Source of the DNA: Planctomycetota bacterium | GTDB taxonomy: Bacteria; JAJVIF01; JAPKYR01 | NCBI GenBank assembly: GCA_030614715.1 | Contig: JAUWTM010000012.1 | Coordinates: 1-46,165 of the forward strand | Length of the DNA stretch: 46,165 bases | Direction: 5' to 3' | Shown: one piece after another, positions 32,196 to 40,614 of the stretch | How positions within the stretch are numbered: position 1 is the first letter of the stretch | How the letters are laid out: every line of letters starts with the position of its first letter | Translations under genes and position numbers: made by a program | Notes under the pieces: generated by a model | What the model saw: only the letters and a program-made list of their open reading frames with translations | The model's database searches: none | Told to the model about the DNA's origin: nothing

Positions 32196-32600
32196 ATGCA
32201 GGAATTTCTGGAGATAGATGCAACGTAGAAAAAATACGATCCTCTCACTGGCAAAGTAATAGGCTGTGCAATTGAGGTACACAAAGCATTAGGTCCGGGT
32301 TTGCTGGAATCAACTTACGAAGAATGCCTTGCATATGAATTGGATCACGCCGGTTTTACATTTCAAAGACAGGTTCCGCAGTCGATTTACTATAAAGACA
32401 TTGCACTCGATGCAGGTTATCGGTTGGATATAGTTATTGAGGGGAAGTTGATTCTGGAATTGAAGTCTGTCTCTTCAATATTACCAATACACGAAGCTCA
32501 ATTGCTTACATACATGAAATTAAGTGGTATAAGCACAGGCTTACTTCTGAATTTTAACGTTGCTGTATTGCGTGAAGGCATTAAACGTCTGGTCCTGTAA
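32196..32600 (+). pseudogene. GxxExxY protein (PD-(D/E)XK-like) with an in-frame TAG
   Basis: The GxxExxY family (PF13366) is clear: GCAIEVHKALGPG, then ESTYEECLAYEL, and the nuclease-like core RLDIVIEGKL..ELK, matching D-x(n)-ExK of the PD-(D/E)XK fold. The gene starts at ATG 32196 with a strong ribosome-binding site (AGGAGGG at 32181-32187) but has an in-frame TAG at 32226-32228, codon 11. After the TAG the same frame is open to 32600. Without readthrough, the first in-frame standard start is TTG at 32301, which would lose the conserved GxxxEVHKxLGPG segment. Read through, the length is 134 residues, typical of the family. Function is not established; nuclease activity is inferred from the fold. 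Confidence 0.8.
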
Positions 32601-32664
32601 TATCTCACCCTGCATGTAATTTCTTATTTATTGATTCTATCCCTTTGAGTTTTTTTTATCTAAT

Positions 32665-32689
32665 CTGTGTCTCTGTGCCTCTGTGGTGC
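32665..32689 (-). repeat. Right arm of the 25-bp inverted repeat flanking the GxxExxY gene
   Basis: Exact reverse complement of 32045-32069. It lies between the end of the GxxExxY gene and the stop of the convergent hydrolase gene (32706). Confidence 0.9.
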
Positions 32690-32705
32690 CTCTTCCTCTC
32701 AGTAT

Positions 32706-33746
32706 CTAGTATTCCAGCAGGCTTGCTTCCACGACGTATATGTACATCGCTTCGTCAAGATAGTCCAGTGTTTCGAACTGGTACTCGTTTGAAGTGTCGG
32801 TATTTAACAGGACATTCGGCTCATTGTTGTTCATCCGGGCGTAAGAGCAGTTGCCCGTGAGTGCTTCGTTTACCATATTGAACGCGTGATCGACATAGAA
32901 GTAATCGAACGCGTGGTCCTCCACCGACTGCACACGGATGTAAGGAGCCTTTATGCAGGGCTGATATGTTATAGCCTCTCGAGTGCTCCAGAATTCGTCA
33001 TCCGACGTTGTATGACCGCCCCAGATATTCACCCACAGCCAGTCGTTGTTCTGTGTAGCCTCGTACCTGTCGCTGGCACCTTCGAGATCAACCCAGAATC
33101 TCACAGGGAGGTCAGGATACGTTCCAAGTGTACTTGCCGTGACAGTTGCTCCGAACGAGGACGAGACAACACCCACTTCGTTATTCAGCACTGACGGCTG
33201 GGCGGCTAAAAACTCGATTACAGTTTTCAGGTCCTCCCGATGTACAGGGCCGCCGTAGTCCTCCTCGCCACCGGAGTATCCCCGACCCTGAAAATCGATG
33301 TCTGCGACAATGAAACCGGTCGCGGCCCAGTGTTTTGCACCCGCCCGTCGCCAGGGTACGTGCCAGACCTCACCGGATTGTGACCCTCCGGGGACAAGTA
33401 CAAGCGCGTGACAGGGTCGCTCCGGGCATGCCCATTCCGGCCTGTGAATATTCACATGGATCTGGTTGCCATTCGAGCTTTCCAGGAAGGTCTCCTCGTG
33501 GACAATTTTATGAGGCTCGAAAGTGTCCGGATACCAGGAATATTCTGATGGGGGATCAGTCGACCTGCGCACATTGATTGTCTGCCAGGTCGAATTCCAC
33601 GTTGACCATCCACCGGGAGGGTCATAGAAGTCACCAGCACACGCTGGATCTTCAGATGCATCCGGAGTCACCATGCCGGGTGATGCCCCGGTACATCCGG
33701 TAATAAGTACGACCACTAATATCAGGATGTACGATAACCTGCGCAT
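32706..33746 (-). CDS. Lipoprotein alpha/beta hydrolase
   Basis: A 346-aa exported lipoprotein: the signal peptide ends in LITGC, with the lipid-bearing Cys at residue 18. The hydrolase core starts near residue 95. The oxyanion region is LVLVPGGSQSG (115-125). The nucleophile is in VSSSFGA, where S197 fits the Sm-x-Ser-x-Sm pattern but with Ser at the position usually Gly. An Asp/His pair may come from RVQSVEDHAFD near 275. This is a secreted esterase/peptidase-type fold of the prolyl-oligopeptidase/dienelactone-hydrolase group; substrate unknown. Its stop is just past the right arm of the GxxExxY cassette, and a REP1 repeat lies upstream of its start. Confidence 0.82.
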   Translation of the reverse strand: MRRLSYILILVVVLITGCTGASPGMVTPDASEDPACAGDFYDPPGGWSTWNSTWQTINVRRSTDPPSEYSWYPDTFEPHKIVHEETFLESSNGNQIHVNIHRPEWACPERPCHALVLVPGGSQSGEVWHVPWRRAGAKHWAATGFIVADIDFQGRGYSGGEEDYGGPVHREDLKTVIEFLAAQPSVLNNEVGVVSSSFGATVTASTLGTYPDLPVRFWVDLEGASDRYEATQNNDWLWVNIWGGHTTSDDEFWSTREAITYQPCIKAPYIRVQSVEDHAFDYFYVDHAFNMVNEALTGNCSYARMNNNEPNVLLNTDTSNEYQFETLDYLDEAMYIYVVEASLLEY

Positions 33747-33787
33747 GTCTTCACTGAAATAATATCACGAAAAAACGACTTGAATTT

Positions 33788-33875
33788 GTAGTATCCGAAT
33801 GTAGTATCCGAATGTAGCATGTGCGTCCCGCGCATGATTGCCTGTCACATGACCGTCACGGTCATGCTCTTCTCC
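33788..33875 (+). repeat. REP1 element with two truncated head copies
   Basis: Two tandem 13-bp heads (GTAGTATCCGAAT at 33788-33800 and 33801-33813) precede a full unit: GTAG at 33814, hairpin 1 at 33818-33836 and hairpin 2 at 33848-33866 (perfect 8-bp stem, 3-nt loop). It lies between two minus-strand genes, just downstream of the large lipoprotein's stop. Confidence 0.85.
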
Positions 33876-33882
33876 AATACTC

Positions 33883-36800
33883 TCAATAAAGCTCCCAGAT
33901 TCTAATTCCCCCAGCAGCATCGTTCTCATAATAATAACCATTATGAAGCAGCACGTCGTTTGGCTTGATTGCATAAGATACGTCGTACAGATCGCCGTAG
34001 AATTGCGGATCATCCGGCGGCCAGATCCAGAATACCGGCGGTGGTTCCGTGTAATACGGCTGAATAATCGCGAACTGCTCTCCGATTGCAAGATACTGAC
34101 CGTGCGGTGCATCCGGGTGCGGTACTGATGTTACCAGTGTGGGTGTCTGTGGCAGTGAGATATCGACAATTTCAAGGGCACTGCCCGTGGCAATATACAG
34201 GTAGTTTCCATCAATTTCATACTCACGCACCGATTCAACAGGAGAATAGACAGTTACAAACACGGGATTAAGCGGGTTGGAAATCAGGTAAATATGGATG
34301 CCGTCAGATGCCTTGATGTACATGTAATTGTCGTCAAACAAGAATCCATGCGGCTGGGCGGTCATCAGGAAGGAATTGATGTTCAGCATCGCTGGCCAGA
34401 CGCTGAGATCGTAGATATCCACGTTGTTGTTAATGTACCCCAGGTACAGTGCATCCGCGGTCATGCCGAAGCCAGTGATGGTCGTGCCGTTATTAAAATC
34501 TGTGATGTTTGTAAGGTTGGCAGGATCTGAACAGTCCACAGTATATACGGCAACACTGGAAATCAGGCAAACCATTTTATCCCCGAGGACTTCCACATGA
34601 TACAAGTCATTGCCCACAGCCAGCTCGTCAACAACAAACGCAGAACCGGGGTCGGAGACATCAACGCTTTTCACCCTATTATAGGCACCACCGCCTTCTG
34701 CGGTGTAGAGGTAATCGCCCTGAGCAGCCCAGTCCGATACCCAGCCCAGTCCGACCTCATCCCCGCAACCGCCTATATTCAGGGGATTGGTCACATTATA
34801 ACCGCTGATTCCACCCGATCCCTGAGCCAGCATCAGCCATGAGCCCATGGTGGCCATGTCATAAACATACATTCCACCTATACTTACCCCATTTACATTT
34901 GCGGGAGTTGCGGGGACTGAAACATCAATTACCTGCAGCGTATAGTTATAATCGATGTAATAAAGGTAGTTTCCATCAGCACTTAGATTCGATGCCTTGT
35001 TGGGAAGAATGAGATCACCCTGGTACACCGGGGTACCTCCGACAAGCTGCATCACTATTATATAATCTGATGCACCGGAAAAGTACGAAATGTAAATGAA
35101 CTCCCCATCGGTCTCAAATTCATGGATACTTGTGGTTGCACCCCAGTTCGTACTGATTGGGGCAGGGATTGCTGATTTGTCAGTTATGTTATATGCCGCG
35201 ATGGTTGGTGCTGGAATCGTCATTCTGGTTATCAGGTAGTAATCAGGTCCCGGATCAGCGTAGACAAAACCGAGTTCGTAAACAGCTTCCGATGGTGCCA
35301 GATCAGAATGGAAAACAGGCATGTTAGGATATGTTGCGATGTCGTAGATCTTAATGAGGTCAGTGGTCATTGTACTCAAAGCCACATACAGGTAATCATC
35401 TTCCGCCAGCAATGTATTAACGAACCAGGTCTGTGTTCCCAGGCCGGTTTCTGTGATAACTGGATTCTGGGGATCTGTAACATCGATATGACCGATTGTA
35501 TTTTCGTCAGCCACCGCTTTTCGATAATAATAAATATCCGGCCATGCCAGGGTAGGATCAATTTGCATATCGACCGGAGTGTAACTGACAAACTGGTGGC
35601 TATTGCATTCGGTCCACTCGTAAATCCACAGCCCGTTATCATTGGCCGCATACACGTAATCACCATGAGTCTCGATCCACTTCGGATACAGGTACAGACC
35701 CTCAGGAGTGACAAGGGTGGGACTCGACGGGGTAACATCCTCCAGTGTGATCTCCGGGATAATCGCGTACAAAAATGCCTCGTCCGCGGTCTGGGTCAGT
35801 ACTCTAAGATAATATACTCCCGGCATGACACCTTCCGCTTCGAGATCTATAAACGCACCACCACTAGAAACGGTTTCTTCTGTGATGAGTATTTCTGACT
35901 CATCGTACAATGCGAACTTAGTCGGTTCCGGATTGCAGTAAAGACGTACTTCACCAGACACTATGTTCCCGACCGGTATTGTCATCTTGAAGAAGTCACG
36001 GTAATCGCTGGGTGCGCACATCTGATCTATGGTCGGGGAATTCAGGTCGAGATCGAAAGCCTCGCTGAAGTCGTTATTCGTGTCCGCTGTGCAATCCGGG
36101 TCGGTAACCTCGAGGGTAATTGCCTGGTAGGACGCAATACTCTCCTCCGGAGCGGGTGCGCCTGCCTGTTTATATTCTGAACCATCCGATGAGAGCACCT
36201 CAGCAACTGCAAGTAGCTCCCCGGGACCTGAAGGTCCACCTGTACCGCCAACGAGGGAGGAATAACGAGCCTTGTCAGCTGTTTGATTCAGGAAGGTTGC
36301 GGTATCAATACCGGACGGCAGCCCGGGAACAGCAATGTTAACGGATGAGATCTCAGTTACGATATCTCCTGCATCCTGACCCTGCCAGTCATGCACATTT
36401 ATCTGGAACTGGACGATTCCTCCGCTGGTGCCTGATTCTGTATCGTAATACAGGCTGTTAGCCGTCTGTTGGAGAACCACACGATACGCCTCAGGCTGGT
36501 TTGCTTCCATCGGGAAGTTGTCAGGAACTTCCGTAGGTGGATTTGGCGCAGGCAAAGCCCATGCGCAGTCGACCGCGTAGCCGTACACCACCTGTGGTCC
36601 GGGGTCCATCGGGAACCTGATGTAATACCGTCTGGAGTTACTCTCACCGGCTTTGAATACTGCACGGCCTTCATCGCTGTCGAGAGGTTCGCTTGAGACA
36701 TACACAAGTCCATCGAGCAATTCGAGCTTATCGGCGAAAAGTTTGTAGGGATTCACCATTGCTGTCAGCTGCGGACCTGTTGCGTTTGCCAGTAATCCGT

Positions 36801-37326
36801 CCGTATAGCCGAACATCCCGGGTGTGGTGAACTCAGTCGGATTCCACCACCTTGTGTAACCGTCGGCATTCTCTAGACGGGTCTCATCAGCATCGGAGAA
36901 CAACAGTGCTCCTACAGCCAGTGAGCCGGGAGCCATCAGGATGCCCTTGACGTCGAATCCCGCGAACTGGGGTTTCGTCGCGAACGGATGGCTGAGGGTT
37001 ACGTCGAACACAAATAACCCATTGGGAGGGTCGTGTTCCGACGGAACTCCGACAGCAGAAACACCCATTGTCGCATTCAGGATACCTGTCAGGTTGAAAT
37101 GCCACTGGTTTGACCGGAGGGGAATTACGTCTATCTCGGCGCTTCCGGTATTTATGGAGAACTGGTAATAACCCATCAGGTTGTGGGATTGGGAAGATTG
37201 TTGTGTACCTACGGTATCCGGGACGGTTTGCTGATCGACGTCAGGGGATGCCGGATTTCCCTGGCAGCCGGTCAACAGTGCGAAAGTAATAAGTATACTC
37301 AACAGGGGAAATAGTGTCCTGCCCAT
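33883..37326 (-). CDS. Large lipoprotein with LVIVD-type beta-propeller repeats
   Basis: A 1147-aa outer lipoprotein. The start is set at 37326 because GGAGG lies 8 nt upstream and the signal peptide then ends at TGC (lipid Cys at residue 21); the frame is open 14 codons further. Residues about 50-400 form a module shared with the lipoprotein at 42204-45137 (DGYTRWWNPTEF, NPYKLFADKL, RRYYIRFP, YGYAVDCAW). Residues about 555-1147 are many ~40-50-aa LVIVD-like repeats (e.g. VIDVSVPATPANVN, DVTDPQNPV, EIVDISLPQTPT), which form beta-propellers. A short adhesin-type role is plausible but unproven. An extended -10 (TG-C-TATAAT, minus strand, 37372-37377) lies upstream. Confidence 0.75.
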   Translation of the reverse strand: MGRTLFPLLSILITFALLTGCQGNPASPDVDQQTVPDTVGTQQSSQSHNLMGYYQFSINTGSAEIDVIPLRSNQWHFNLTGILNATMGVSAVGVPSEHDPPNGLFVFDVTLSHPFATKPQFAGFDVKGILMAPGSLAVGALLFSDADETRLENADGYTRWWNPTEFTTPGMFGYTDGLLANATGPQLTAMVNPYKLFADKLELLDGLVYVSSEPLDSDEGRAVFKAGESNSRRYYIRFPMDPGPQVVYGYAVDCAWALPAPNPPTEVPDNFPMEANQPEAYRVVLQQTANSLYYDTESGTSGGIVQFQINVHDWQGQDAGDIVTEISSVNIAVPGLPSGIDTATFLNQTADKARYSSLVGGTGGPSGPGELLAVAEVLSSDGSEYKQAGAPAPEESIASYQAITLEVTDPDCTADTNNDFSEAFDLDLNSPTIDQMCAPSDYRDFFKMTIPVGNIVSGEVRLYCNPEPTKFALYDESEILITEETVSSGGAFIDLEAEGVMPGVYYLRVLTQTADEAFLYAIIPEITLEDVTPSSPTLVTPEGLYLYPKWIETHGDYVYAANDNGLWIYEWTECNSHQFVSYTPVDMQIDPTLAWPDIYYYRKAVADENTIGHIDVTDPQNPVITETGLGTQTWFVNTLLAEDDYLYVALSTMTTDLIKIYDIATYPNMPVFHSDLAPSEAVYELGFVYADPGPDYYLITRMTIPAPTIAAYNITDKSAIPAPISTNWGATTSIHEFETDGEFIYISYFSGASDYIIVMQLVGGTPVYQGDLILPNKASNLSADGNYLYYIDYNYTLQVIDVSVPATPANVNGVSIGGMYVYDMATMGSWLMLAQGSGGISGYNVTNPLNIGGCGDEVGLGWVSDWAAQGDYLYTAEGGGAYNRVKSVDVSDPGSAFVVDELAVGNDLYHVEVLGDKMVCLISSVAVYTVDCSDPANLTNITDFNNGTTITGFGMTADALYLGYINNNVDIYDLSVWPAMLNINSFLMTAQPHGFLFDDNYMYIKASDGIHIYLISNPLNPVFVTVYSPVESVREYEIDGNYLYIATGSALEIVDISLPQTPTLVTSVPHPDAPHGQYLAIGEQFAIIQPYYTEPPPVFWIWPPDDPQFYGDLYDVSYAIKPNDVLLHNGYYYENDAAGGIRIWELY

Positions 37327-37482
37327 GGTCAATGCCTCCGATGTGGACTCCCACCCAATGTTAATCAATTTATTATAGCAACATTTTCATGCAATCGCTG
37401 ATTTAATCACATATAGAGCAACAATTAGCCGCAATGAAACACTGCATGTGCTGCAGTATCCTGACTTTCCTCTATTAATCCA

Positions 37483-38103
37483 TCACCTTGAAAATATGGC
37501 TTCCCTGCCGGTGTGCACCTGCTGGTGCTGCTTGCGGGTCGACTTGTACTGGCTGGGATCAACATAAGGTTTCAGCAGCATCAGGTATGCCCTGTAAACC
37601 TCAATCGACCGTCTATCACAGGCCAGACGTGCTTCCTTCAGCTTGTCCCTGGCTCTCTCGAATGCCTTAAACCACTGCTTCCATTCGATCAGTTCATCGA
37701 TTTTAGCGTCGTGCCACTCGTTCAGGATGTCCATAGGCCAGCTTGTGACCTCCAGGACCCGGTCAACTACCGAATCACTGAACGGTGTCACGTTTCCATC
37801 GCCCTGTTTCCTCCTGCGCTCGATGCCATCCAGGTATAAGGACCTCTCGATCAGGTCGAAGAAATTCTTGAGGACACTGTTTCTCCTGACGTAACTCTGT
37901 GCGAAGTGCCATTCGGACCACCAGAGATAGTGGGTTGCTCCGGGTGCAAAAATAAACCCGATTATCCAGCGTGTCGGGTTTCCGTGCATGCGTCCAGCGA
38001 TCTCGCCCTGAAAATAGACGGTAGCAAGGTTGACTATGCAAAGTATCAGGAGGAACTGTCCGAGGCCTTCAGAATACATGATGTTTTGAGCGAATTCCGG
38101 CAT
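37483..38103 (-). CDS. Hypothetical membrane protein
   Basis: A 206-aa protein that I do not recognise. Two hydrophobic segments near residues 15-35 (LLILCIVNLATVYFQ) and 45-62 (WIIGFIFAPGATHYLWW) suggest two membrane helices. The remaining ~140 residues are soluble, charged and helical (KAFERARDKLKEARL). It lies alone between the large lipoprotein and the divergent rmlD-like gene. The start at 38103 has a weak ribosome-binding site; an in-frame Met at residue 9 is an alternative. Confidence 0.6.
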   Translation of the reverse strand: MPEFAQNIMYSEGLGQFLLILCIVNLATVYFQGEIAGRMHGNPTRWIIGFIFAPGATHYLWWSEWHFAQSYVRRNSVLKNFFDLIERSLYLDGIERRRKQGDGNVTPFSDSVVDRVLEVTSWPMDILNEWHDAKIDELIEWKQWFKAFERARDKLKEARLACDRRSIEVYRAYLMLLKPYVDPSQYKSTRKQHQQVHTGREAIFSR

Positions 38104-38182
38104 CGTCCCGCACTATGGTCCTGCATCCTTAGTAGATTATACCGTATTTACACAATTTCACTGATTCAAATGTCTGGAATTT

Positions 38183-38190
38183 GTTATAAT
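38183..38190 (+). promoter_or_regulatory. Extended -10 promoter upstream of the rmlD-like gene
   Basis: TG-T-TATAAT (TATAAT at 38185-38190), 47 nt before the ATG at 38238. No good -35 at standard spacing. Confidence 0.45.
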
Positions 38191-38237
38191 CCACCTTCAT
38201 TGGTAACGCTTAAAGGCCTGTTCAGTCAGGAGGATAA

Positions 38238-39206
38238 ATGAACCCTGAGAGCAAGAAGAAAGAGCCGACCCCCTCCAGCATCGAAGATCTCACGTTCGAG
38301 CGTGCCCCAACACTCGATCCGTTGAATATGAACACTGGAGGACCCCGAAAAACTGTTCTCATAACCGGACATCTCGGTCAGCTTGGCCAGGCTCTTATGG
38401 AACTCCTCAAGCCGGACTACCGGGTCGCTGGTGTTGATATCGATGAGGTCGACATCACCAAGGCGGAGGAGGTCGCGGGCTCGTTTTACCTTCATCAGCC
38501 CGATATCGTCATCCATACCGCGGCGATGACCGATGTGGATGGTTGCGAGATCGATCCTGAGGCTGCAATCAGGGTCAACGCCATCGGAACGCAGAATCTT
38601 GTTATCGCGGCGGAGGAGTTTAACTCAACATTCGTTTATCTGTCGACCGATTATGTCTTTCCCGGGACGGCTACATCGCCGTATATGGAGTGCGACCCAA
38701 CCGGTCCGCTGTCATGGTATGGCAGGAGCAAGCTTCTCGGTGAGAACTACGTGAGGAGTATGCTGCTCAGGTATTTTATTATCCGCACAAGCTGGCTCGT
38801 TGGGGAAAAAGGCCGGAATTTTGTAAAGATAATGCTTAAACTTTCACAGGACCGTGATGAATTAACGGTTGTGTCCGACCAGCTGGGCTGTCCGACCTTT
38901 GCGTCGGACCTTGCAGTGGCCATTCGCAATATGATCGAAACCCCGTATTTCGGGACTTATCACGTCACGAATACCGGAGAAACCACGTGGTATGACTTCG
39001 CAGTCAAGATACTCAAGGAGGCTGGAATCGACACGCCAGTGCGGGCGATAACAACCGCTGAACTCGGGCGTCCCGCACCACGACCGGCCTACAGCGTGTT
39101 GTCGGGAGTGCTGTACAACGCAAGGGGATTCGCCCCAATGCCGTCCTGGGAGGAAAGTTTAGGCCAGTACTTAAACAAGCTTGGAGATTCATGGAAGGAT
39201 ACTTGA
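38238..39206 (+). CDS. rfbD: dTDP-4-dehydrorhamnose reductase-like (RmlD/RfbD)
   Basis: A 322-aa SDR-family reductase for the last step of dTDP-L-rhamnose synthesis or a related dTDP-sugar. The cofactor motif GHLGQLGQ is near residues 43-50, YxxxK is YGRSK (about 160), and the RmlD block GxxNFVKxMLxL and QLGCPTFASDLA are present. It has an N-terminal extension of about 35 residues before the Rossmann start, which is longer than usual, though the ribosome-binding site (AGGAGG, 4 nt before the ATG) supports it. No other rml genes are in the window. Its stop overlaps a possible promoter for the next gene. Confidence 0.88.
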   Translation: MNPESKKKEPTPSSIEDLTFERAPTLDPLNMNTGGPRKTVLITGHLGQLGQALMELLKPDYRVAGVDIDEVDITKAEEVAGSFYLHQPDIVIHTAAMTDVDGCEIDPEAAIRVNAIGTQNLVIAAEEFNSTFVYLSTDYVFPGTATSPYMECDPTGPLSWYGRSKLLGENYVRSMLLRYFIIRTSWLVGEKGRNFVKIMLKLSQDRDELTVVSDQLGCPTFASDLAVAIRNMIETPYFGTYHVTNTGETTWYDFAVKILKEAGIDTPVRAITTAELGRPAPRPAYSVLSGVLYNARGFAPMPSWEESLGQYLNKLGDSWKDT

Positions 39207-39231
39207 CAATACTTGCATAATGTGCTAATTT
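39203..39231 (+). promoter_or_regulatory. Promoter upstream of the YabE-like gene
   Basis: -35 TTGACA (39203-39208, exact consensus), 17-bp spacer and an extended -10 TG-C-TAATTT (39226-39231). It overlaps the rmlD stop codon. The -10 hexamer itself is a poor match. Confidence 0.45.
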
Positions 39232-39239
39232 TCGGCACT

Positions 39240-39265
39240 CGCGCTAGCAAACAGCGCGTTTTTTT
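39240..39265 (+). terminator. Terminator or attenuator between rmlD and the YabE-like gene
   Basis: Stem CGCGC (39240-39244) with GCGCG (39254-39258), 9-nt loop, followed by seven T. It can end the rmlD transcript, but it also lies 9 nt downstream of the -10 at 39226 and 30 nt before the ATG at 39296, so it could act as an attenuator. Confidence 0.65.
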
Positions 39266-39295
39266 AAGGGCTGGGTTCGGGCGAAGGAAAAAGAT

Positions 39296-40330
39296 ATGGG
39301 TACTGTACCATTACCTAACTGGCTGAAAATACAGGGAGCCGAGAGGTTTATCCCGGCTATCTGCATTGCCGCCTCACTTCTAGGGGCGGGTTTCGTTTTT
39401 ATGGGGGGTTCGTTCGGAATCATCCCCGAACGTCAGGTTACGCTTGAGACCCAGGGTTTCAGCGACAACTATTTCACTTCAGCGCGCACTGTCGGTGACT
39501 TCCTGGAAGAGATCGACATCCGGATTTCAGAATTTGATTCAGTCGTTCCCGCATCCGGCACGCCTGTAAGGCCGGGAATGGTTATCACGTACTCGCGCGC
39601 CAAGCGTGTCATGATCGCCGATGCCGGGATTGAGCCCTTCGAGGTCATGTGCTCAGGCAGGACAGTCTGCGACCTACTCACACAGGTGGGAATCGGCATC
39701 AGGCCGCTGGACAGGGTTGTCCCGCCACCGGATGCTGTCCTTGAAAACGGCATGGAAGTGAATATCACCCGTGTCGAGGTGCTGGACTTCACCGTCGAGC
39801 GAGAAATCGAGCCTGAATTGGTAATTGAGCCCGATCCGGACCTTCCCCGTGGCCACATGGAGGAAGTTAACCCCGGAGTACCGGGAATAGCAGAAGACAT
39901 CACACGTATTTTCATACGTAACGGCGAGGAGACCGCCAGGGTCGATATCGGAAGTCGCGTGGTTTCAGAGCCCCAGGACCGGGTCGCGAGGGTAGGGGTC
40001 CGTTCCGCTCCGCCTCTGGCATCGAGAAGTGGTGTACACAGGGATGTCATGGAGATGGATGCAACCGGATATGATCCCGGACCGCTTTCATGTGCTCCCT
40101 TCGCCGACGGTCTCACCGCGACAGGGCATATCGCAGGATTCGGTGTCTGTGCTGTCGATCCGAACGTTATACCTCTCGGAACAGAGGTCTGGGTCGAGGG
40201 CTACGGCTACGCGCTGGCATGCGATACCGGTGGAGCCATACGTGGTAACAGGATTGACATGTGTTTCAACACACGTTCCGAGGCTCTCAGGTGGGGCCGT
40301 AGAAACGTCCTGGTTTACATCCTCGACTGA
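39296..40330 (+). CDS. YabE-like protein: DUF348, G5 and 3D domains
   Basis: A 344-aa exported protein. A membrane/signal segment lies at residues about 20-40 (IPAICIAASLLGAGFVFMG). Two DUF348-type segments follow (about 47-100: VTLETQGFSDNYFTSARTVGDFLEEI and 105-165), then a G5-like region (about 175-235), then a 3D domain at the C-terminus (about 250-344). The 3D motifs are readable: MDATGYDPG, GVCAVDPNVIPLGTEVWVEG and the Asp of ACDTGGAIRGNRIDMCF. This architecture is known from YabE/Rpf-like cell-wall proteins of Firmicutes and acts on or near peptidoglycan. It is unexpected beside Gram-negative-type genes, although 3D-domain lytic transglycosylases do occur there. Confidence 0.85.
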   Translation: MGTVPLPNWLKIQGAERFIPAICIAASLLGAGFVFMGGSFGIIPERQVTLETQGFSDNYFTSARTVGDFLEEIDIRISEFDSVVPASGTPVRPGMVITYSRAKRVMIADAGIEPFEVMCSGRTVCDLLTQVGIGIRPLDRVVPPPDAVLENGMEVNITRVEVLDFTVEREIEPELVIEPDPDLPRGHMEEVNPGVPGIAEDITRIFIRNGEETARVDIGSRVVSEPQDRVARVGVRSAPPLASRSGVHRDVMEMDATGYDPGPLSCAPFADGLTATGHIAGFGVCAVDPNVIPLGTEVWVEGYGYALACDTGGAIRGNRIDMCFNTRSEALRWGRRNVLVYILD

Positions 40331-40365
40331 CATTTCACAGTAGAAAAATTATATTGGTCCAATGT

Positions 40366-40423
40366 CGTCCTCAAGCACACGACGACGTTAACTTTCCCTT
40401 TATTCAACCGGTGCTTGAGGACG
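40366..40423 (+). repeat. 13-bp inverted repeat downstream of the YabE-like gene
   Basis: CGTCCTCAAGCAC (40366-40378) is the exact reverse complement of 40411-40423, loop 32 nt. It has no U-run and does not match the REP families. The rest of the 40331-40614 gap shows nothing else I can support except the promoter listed at 40576. Confidence 0.55.
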
Positions 40424-40575
40424 TCTTACAGTACTACATCCACATCAACCATCCCCCCAATAAAACAGAAAAACTATGCCGCCCGCACGCGCCACGTTAT
40501 GCTTGAAGCTTACTTCACGGTCGAGGCGCTTGCGGGTGTTTCGGATTATGGACAAGCTCTCATATTCTTTCCTCT

Positions 40576-40605
40576 TTGACTCGACCCCCCTTCGCATCGT
40601 AAAAT
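40576..40605 (+). promoter_or_regulatory. Sigma70-type promoter for the flavin reductase-like gene
   Basis: -35 TTGACT (40576-40581), 18-bp spacer and -10 TAAAAT (40600-40605). The -10 ends 9 nt before the GTG start, predicting a leaderless transcript. Confidence 0.55.
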
Positions 40606-40614
40606 GCATTCACT

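Noticed and set aside
31938-32284. Overlapping minus-strand ORFs with repeated LCASVVLLLSS-like peptides
   Set aside because: They are translations of the 34-bp tandem array and its flank, with repeated low-complexity peptides and no start signals.
40366-40423. Rho-independent terminator
   Set aside because: There is no run of T after the second arm and the loop is 32 nt.
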